DNA of 11,524 nucleotides. It comes from Bacillota bacterium. Lineage in GTDB: Bacteria > Bacillota > Clostridia > Peptostreptococcales > Anaerovoracaceae. The notes below the pieces were generated by a model, which did no database searches, was not told where the DNA came from, and saw nothing but the letters and a program-made list of their open reading frames with translations. The position numbers and the translations under genes are program-made. The DNA lies in the NCBI GenBank assembly GCA_021443825.1, contig JABUTE010000027.1, positions 1 through 11,524 on the forward strand, given 5' to 3'. This document shows positions 8,024 to 11,524 of the stretch, in pieces (position 1 is the first letter of the stretch; the number at the start of each line of letters is the position of its first letter).

Positions 8024-9649
8024 ATGGAACAGCAAAAAGAAAATAAAAACAAATCCTTTATCGGAGGTACTCTGATCCTGGGCTTGGCCGGCCTTGTCAT
8101 CAAGGTGCTGGGTGCTGCCTTTCGCATTCCTCTTGGCAACATCATCGGTGCCACCGGCATGGGCTATTACCAGAAGGCCTACCCGATCTACAACCTTTTC
8201 CTGACCCTGGCCATTGCCGGCATTCCCACCGCCATCGCCCGCATGGTGGCAGAGCGCAATGCCATGGATAAGCCCTACGAGGCCTACAAGGTGTTTAAAG
8301 CCTCCTTTATTCTGCTGCTTTGCACCGGTATCTTCAATTCCGGCCTGCTCTATTTCGGGGCCCACTGGATCACCCACACCTATATGCAGACCCCCGAGGC
8401 CATCTATTGCATGAAGGCCATCGCGCCGGCGCTTCTCTTCTGCCCGCTCATGTCGGCCTTTCGCGGGTTCTTCCAGGGTCGCCAGAACATGCGTCCCACG
8501 GCGGCTTCCCAGATCTTCGAGCAGCTGTTTCGCGTAGCCATCGGCCTTGGCCTTGCCATCGCCCTGCTGCCCAAGGGCATCGAGTATGCAGCGGCCGGTG
8601 CCAGCTTCGGCGCCACTGCCGGCGGCATCTTCGGTTTTCTTTGCATCGGCTGGGTCTATTTGATGAGCCGTAAAAAGATCCGCAGTGAGTTTGAAGGAAC
8701 CGACATGACCGGCGGTGCCACTACCGGACAGATCCTGAAAGAGATCCTGATCATCGCCGTTCCCATCACCATCGGCTCGGCTGTGCTTCCCATCATGAAT
8801 GCCATCGATATGATGGTGGTCGAAAAGAGGCTCATCGCCATCGGCATGAGCCGCGAGATCGCCAACAGCCTCTACGGCGAGCTGACCGGCTTTGCCCAGC
8901 CTTTGATCAACTTTCCCCAGGTGCTGACCCAGGCCGTTTCCATCAGCATGGTTCCCCTGGTGGCTTCCGCCTTTAAAAGGGGCGAAAAGAAATTCATGCA
9001 AGACAGCATCCGCCTGGGTCTTCGCTATGCCCTGATCATCTCCGTTCCCTGCGCGGTGGGCATGAGCGTTCTGTCAAAGCCCATCCTGATGCTTCTTTAT
9101 CCCGGCCAGCGGGCCAGCGCCATCAATGCGGCTCCCTGTCTTTCCATCCTGGCCATCTCGGTCATCTTCCTGGGCTGCGTGCATACCCTGACCGGCATAT
9201 TGCAGGGGGTGGGCAAGCAGATCGTTCCCGTGATCAATCTGGCCATCGGTGCCTGCTGCAAGGTGGTGGTCACCTATACCCTTACCGGCATTCCTTCCCT
9301 CAACGTAAAGGGAGCGGCCTGCGGAACCCTGACCGCCTATGCGGTCGCTGCCATTCTCGACCTGCTGGCGGTGATGAAATATACCGAAACGAAGATCGAC
9401 TTCACCCAGAGCCTGCTGAAGCCTTTGGCCTCGGCCCTGGTGATGGGCGCGGCCGTTTACGGTGCCTACGCAGCCGTATCCTCCGTGCTGGGCAACGCTT
9501 TGTCGACGGTGGTCTCCATCGGGGTCGGCGTCGTAGTCTATGTATTGATGGTCTTCGCCTTTAAGACCCTGACCGTCCAGGAGATCGAGGGCCTTCCCAA
9601 AGGAAAAACGCTGGTAAAGATACTCAGAAAGGTGCGCCTGGTAAAGTAA
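8024..9649 (+). CDS. MurJ/SpoVB-type polysaccharide flippase (YabM-like, MOP superfamily)
   Basis: A 541-residue integral membrane protein with about 14 hydrophobic segments. It belongs to the polysaccharide transporter branch of the MOP exporters, which includes SpoVB, MurJ/YtgP and YabM. These carry undecaprenyl-linked sugars such as lipid II across the membrane. Family features are the N-terminal GLAGLVIKVLGAAFRIPLGN, then GATGMGYYQKAYPIYNLFL, FRGFFQGRQNMRPTA and the later LTGILQGVGKQIVPV. The position before mazG and rqcP matches yabM of B. subtilis, whose exact substrate I do not recall as settled. Many databases would call it stage V sporulation protein B; that does not show that this organism sporulates. 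The start ATG 8024 follows an in-frame stop at 8000. Its SD is weak. mazG starts 1 nt after the stop. Confidence 0.88.
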   Translation: MEQQKENKNKSFIGGTLILGLAGLVIKVLGAAFRIPLGNIIGATGMGYYQKAYPIYNLFLTLAIAGIPTAIARMVAERNAMDKPYEAYKVFKASFILLLCTGIFNSGLLYFGAHWITHTYMQTPEAIYCMKAIAPALLFCPLMSAFRGFFQGRQNMRPTAASQIFEQLFRVAIGLGLAIALLPKGIEYAAAGASFGATAGGIFGFLCIGWVYLMSRKKIRSEFEGTDMTGGATTGQILKEILIIAVPITIGSAVLPIMNAIDMMVVEKRLIAIGMSREIANSLYGELTGFAQPLINFPQVLTQAVSISMVPLVASAFKRGEKKFMQDSIRLGLRYALIISVPCAVGMSVLSKPILMLLYPGQRASAINAAPCLSILAISVIFLGCVHTLTGILQGVGKQIVPVINLAIGACCKVVVTYTLTGIPSLNVKGAACGTLTAYAVAAILDLLAVMKYTETKIDFTQSLLKPLASALVMGAAVYGAYAAVSSVLGNALSTVVSIGVGVVVYVLMVFAFKTLTVQEIEGLPKGKTLVKILRKVRLVK

Positions 9650-9650
9650 T

Positions 9651-10493
9651 ATGTACGAAGAACTGTTTGAAGCATCGAAAACGCAGGAAGAAGCCCTGAC
9701 CCGCCTTTGCAAGGTGGTTCGTGCCCTGCGCGGCCCCGGCGGCTGCCCCTGGGACAGAGCCCAGACCCACGAGACCATGATCCGCCCCATGGTGGAGGAG
9801 GCCTACGAGGTGGTGGAGGCCATTGAGACCGGCAATATGGAAAACCTCAACGAGGAGCTGGGCGACGTGCTTTTGCAGGTAGTGATGCATTCGCATATCT
9901 GCGAGGATGAGGGACTTTTCGACCTGCGCTCTGTTATCGATAATATTGCCGAAAAGATGATCCGCAGACACCCCCATGTGTTCGCCGAAAACCTTGAAAT
10001 TCAAACGAAAAATCCCGATTTGTCTATTGACAATGTATTGGACTTATGGGAAAATATCAAACGGACTGAAAAGGCTGAGACCTCAGTAAATCAGCGGATG
10101 TCAGAGATCCCCCGCCACCTGCCGGCTCTCTTGCGCGCAGACAAGATCCAGGCAAAGGCTGCCAAGGTCGGTTTCGACTGGGCAGACGTGAGCGGAGCCT
10201 TCGACAAGACCGAAGAAGAGATCGCCGAGGTAAAAGAAGCCTATCAGAAGAATGAGGGGCATGCGCGTCTCAAAGAAGAAGTGGGAGACCTGCTGTTTGC
10301 AGTCGTCAATATCGCACGGTTTCTTGAGATCGACCCCGAAGATGCACTGAATGCTGCATCCCGCAAGTTCCACAGCCGGTTCACCTATATCGAAGAAACG
10401 GCCAGGGAACAGGGCAACCGGCTGGAGGATATGACTCTGGCCCAGATGGATGTCCTTTGGGATGAAGCAAAATTAAAGGAAAAGACCAAATAA
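9651..10493 (+). CDS. mazG: Nucleoside triphosphate pyrophosphohydrolase MazG
   Basis: A 280-residue all-alpha NTP pyrophosphohydrolase that converts NTPs or dNTPs to monophosphates and pyrophosphate, cleaning damaged or excess nucleotides. Two MazG domains are visible. The first (~25-110) has GGCPWDRAQTH, EEAYEVVE (49-56) and EELGD (68-72). The second (~165-255) has EEEIAEVKE (188-196) and EEVGD (209-213), giving the E-E-E-D metal-binding set of the catalytic domain. In B. subtilis YabN, MazG is fused to an N-terminal tetrapyrrole methylase domain; that domain is absent, as in E. coli MazG (263 residues). There is no clear SD and the start lies 1 nt after the flippase stop, so it is probably coupled. 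Residues ~115-147 are encoded by an unusually AT-rich patch. Confidence 0.95.
   Translation: MYEELFEASKTQEEALTRLCKVVRALRGPGGCPWDRAQTHETMIRPMVEEAYEVVEAIETGNMENLNEELGDVLLQVVMHSHICEDEGLFDLRSVIDNIAEKMIRRHPHVFAENLEIQTKNPDLSIDNVLDLWENIKRTEKAETSVNQRMSEIPRHLPALLRADKIQAKAAKVGFDWADVSGAFDKTEEEIAEVKEAYQKNEGHARLKEEVGDLLFAVVNIARFLEIDPEDALNAASRKFHSRFTYIEETAREQGNRLEDMTLAQMDVLWDEAKLKEKTK
10027..10055 (+). promoter_or_regulatory. Candidate internal promoter inside mazG, upstream of hup
   Basis: A perfect -35 hexamer TTGACA (10027-10032) is followed after 17 bp by GAAAAT (10050-10055, 4 of 6). It lies in the AT-rich patch of mazG, about 470 nt before hup. HU is normally much more abundant than MazG or a flippase, so an extra promoter would make sense. 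The -10 match is only fair. Confidence 0.25.
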
Positions 10494-10526
10494 AGCAGGG
10501 CGAAAGGGCCCCAACAGGAGGAAAAA

Positions 10527-10805
10527 ATGAACAAGGCTGAATTAGTAGCAAAGATCGCAGAGACCACCGGCATCACCAAGAAGGATACCGAAGCAACCGT
10601 TAACGCTCTGGTAGCAGCAATCGAAGAAGAGCTGACCGCAGGCGGCAAGGTCCAGATGATCGGTTTCGGAACCTTCGAAGTAAGAGCAAGAAAGGCCAGA
10701 ACCGGCAGAAATCCCCAGAAGCCCGGTGAAGTTGTTGAGATCCCCGCATCCAAGGCTCCCGTCTTCAAGGCAGGCAAGGCCTTCAAGGACGCTGTAAACA
10801 AGTAG
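10527..10805 (+). CDS. hup: DNA-binding protein HU
   Basis: A 92-residue nucleoid protein that binds and bends DNA as a dimer. The N-terminal helical dimerisation part starts MNKAELVAKIAETTGITKKD. The HU signature is IGFGTFEVRARKARTGRNPQ (45-64), with the DNA-intercalating proline at residue 63 in the beta arm. The protein ends in the standard FKAGKAFKDAVN. A very strong SD, AGGAGG (10516-10521), lies 5 nt before the ATG. Codon use favours GCA, GTA and GAA more than neighbouring genes, as expected for a highly expressed gene. It sits 33 nt after mazG and is followed by a strong terminator, closing this operon. The hup position between mazG and the S4 gene is typical of clostridia. Confidence 0.97.
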   Translation: MNKAELVAKIAETTGITKKDTEATVNALVAAIEEELTAGGKVQMIGFGTFEVRARKARTGRNPQKPGEVVEIPASKAPVFKAGKAFKDAVNK

Positions 10806-10840
10806 TCTGGCGATAATTCCATACGAAACACAAACGACCG

Positions 10841-10877
10841 ACTGCAGTCAGGCAGAAATGCCAGGCTGCAGTTTTTT
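10841..10877 (+). terminator. Intrinsic terminator after hup
   Basis: ACTGCAGTC (10841-10849) pairs with GGCTGCAGT (10864-10872, one T-G pair). After one A·A mismatch, GGCA (10851-10854) pairs with TGCC (10859-10862) around a GAAA tetraloop. A T6 run (10872-10877) follows. It lies 35 nt after the hup stop and is a textbook rho-independent terminator. Confidence 0.92.
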
Positions 10878-10890
10878 ATTGTGATATTTG

Positions 10891-10899
10891 TGTTATAAT
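10891..10899 (+). promoter_or_regulatory. Extended -10 promoter for rqcP–uvrB
   Basis: TGTTATAAT contains a perfect TATAAT (10894-10899) and the upstream TG of an extended -10 element. The -35 position 17 bp upstream falls in the T-run of the hup terminator (10871-10876, GTTTTT) and is poor, which extended -10 promoters tolerate. The transcript would start near 10906. The ~50-nt leader contains the small hairpin AGGC-GAAA-GCCT (10919-10930). Confidence 0.6.
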
Positions 10900-10954
10900 A
10901 AATTTCGATGCGAATTTCAGGCGAAAGCCTTTGCTTTGAGAGGATGCAAATACT

Positions 10955-11200
10955 ATGAGAATCGATAAGTATTTAAAGATTTCAAGACTGATCAAGCGCA
11001 GAACGGTGGCTCACGATGCCTGCGAGCAGACCCGGATCTACATCAACGACAAGGCTGTTAAGCCCGGCGCCCAGGTCAAGGCCGGCGACAAGGTGATGAT
11101 CCGCTTCGGAAATTCCGAGCTGACGGTGCGGGTGCTGGCGACTCCCGAGCATGTTACAAAAGACGGCGCCGCAGAGCTTTATGAGGTGATCAGCGAATAA
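10955..11200 (+). CDS. rqcP: S4-domain RNA-binding protein RqcP (YabO)
   Basis: An 81-residue protein made almost wholly of an S4 RNA-binding domain. It closely follows B. subtilis RqcP/YabO: MRIDKYLKISRLIKRRT against MRLDKFLKVSRLIKRRT as I recall it. RqcP binds stalled 50S subunits carrying peptidyl-tRNA and works with RqcH to add C-terminal alanine tails in ribosome-associated quality control. R2, D4 and R16, which I recall as functionally important, are kept. E. coli Hsp15 is a more distant relative. The AGAGGA at 10939-10944 lies 10 nt before the ATG. The gene order hup–S4 gene fits. yabP and yabQ, which follow yabO in Bacillus, are replaced here by uvrB, which overlaps the stop by 1 nt. 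Confidence 0.92.
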   Translation: MRIDKYLKISRLIKRRTVAHDACEQTRIYINDKAVKPGAQVKAGDKVMIRFGNSELTVRVLATPEHVTKDGAAELYEVISE

Positions 11201-11524
11201 TGGGCGAATTCAAGCTTGTATCCGACTATCAGATGACGGGCGATCAGCCCCAGGCAGTCAGCCGCCTGGTAAAGAACCTGAAGGAGGGCAAAAAGTGCCA
11301 GACCTTAAAGGGCGTTACCGGCTCCGGCAAGACCTTCACCATGGCCAATATCATCGCCCAATACCAGAAGCCGACCCTTGTCATCTCGCACAATAAGACC
11401 CTGGCTGCCCAGCTGTGCGGCGAATTCAAGGAATTCTTTCCCGAAAATGCCGTAGAGTATTTTATCAGCTACTACGATTACTATCAGCCGGAGGCCTATG
11501 TGCCCAGCACTGACACCTACATCG
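11200..11524 (+). CDS. uvrB: Excinuclease ABC subunit B, N-terminal part (3' end outside the window)
   Basis: The first 108 codons of UvrB, the helicase-like damage-verifying subunit of nucleotide excision repair, loaded by UvrA and later joined by UvrC. Visible motifs are YQMTGDQPQAV (residues 10-20), Walker A GVTGSGKT (38-45), VISHNKTLAAQL, and the tyrosine-rich beta-hairpin YFISYYDYYQPEAYVP (87-102), which inserts between DNA strands at lesions. The ATG shares its A with the TAA of rqcP (TAATG), and GAGGTGAT (11183-11190) supplies an SD inside rqcP, so translation is probably coupled. The gene continues past the right edge; uvrA and uvrC are not seen. Confidence 0.97.
   Translation, partial: MGEFKLVSDYQMTGDQPQAVSRLVKNLKEGKKCQTLKGVTGSGKTFTMANIIAQYQKPTLVISHNKTLAAQLCGEFKEFFPENAVEYFISYYDYYQPEAYVPSTDTYI

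Noticed and set aside
7646..8046. Two small plus-strand open frames in the divergent intergenic region, 84 and 80 codons.
   Set aside because: Neither has an SD, the translations show no domain or clear pattern, and they run across promoter and hairpin elements.
8024..9649. Calling the flippase a sporulation protein because databases often name such proteins SpoVB.
   Set aside because: The family includes non-sporulation flippases, the locus matches yabM, and neighbouring sporulation genes are absent.
10498..10511. GGGC…GCCC hairpin just before the hup SD, considered as a regulatory element.
   Set aside because: Only four base pairs with a 6-nt loop; such pairing is expected by chance in this composition.

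Overview
The window looks like a housekeeping segment of a Bacillota (Firmicutes) chromosome, most likely from the class Clostridia with moderately high GC. I base this on the gene order: murC–purR–prs–pth–mfd, then a MurJ/SpoVB-type flippase–mazG–hup–rqcP. That order closely follows the Bacillus subtilis prs–spoVC(pth)–mfd–spoVT–yabM–yabN–yabO block. PurR of the PRPP-binding type and RqcP are also typical of this phylum. I cannot name the family or genus from sequence alone.

Layout. Positions 1-6305 hold a tightly packed plus-strand series. It contains the 3' end of murC (peptidoglycan precursor synthesis), purR (PRPP-sensing purine regulator), prs (PRPP synthase), pth (peptidyl-tRNA hydrolase) and mfd (transcription-repair coupling factor). 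Gaps are 0-1 nt except 91 nt before prs and 16 nt before pth. A strong bidirectional terminator at 6329-6360 ends mfd and also the convergent minus-strand MFS transporter (6389-7600).

A 423-nt divergent intergenic region (7601-8023) separates the MFS gene from the flippase gene and is the least ordinary part of the window. It holds plausible sigma-A promoters in both directions, several inverted repeats placed on those promoters, and a terminator-like hairpin in the MFS 5' leader. The loop of that hairpin is complementary to an upstream leader segment.

Positions 8024-10805 hold flippase–mazG–hup, closed by a strong terminator at 10841-10877. A consensus extended -10 promoter follows at once and drives rqcP–uvrB, whose stop and start codons overlap as TAATG. 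uvrB runs off the right edge.

Functionally, the genes cover cell-wall precursor synthesis (MurC, the flippase), PRPP supply and sensing (Prs, PurR), translation rescue (Pth, RqcP), DNA repair (Mfd, UvrB), nucleotide-pool cleaning (MazG) and nucleoid structure (HU). Several sporulation-linked neighbours found here in Bacillus (spoVG, fin, spoVT, yabP, yabQ) are absent. I see no tRNA, rRNA, CRISPR, insertion sequence or phage gene, and no clear undescribed multi-gene system. The best leads are regulatory.
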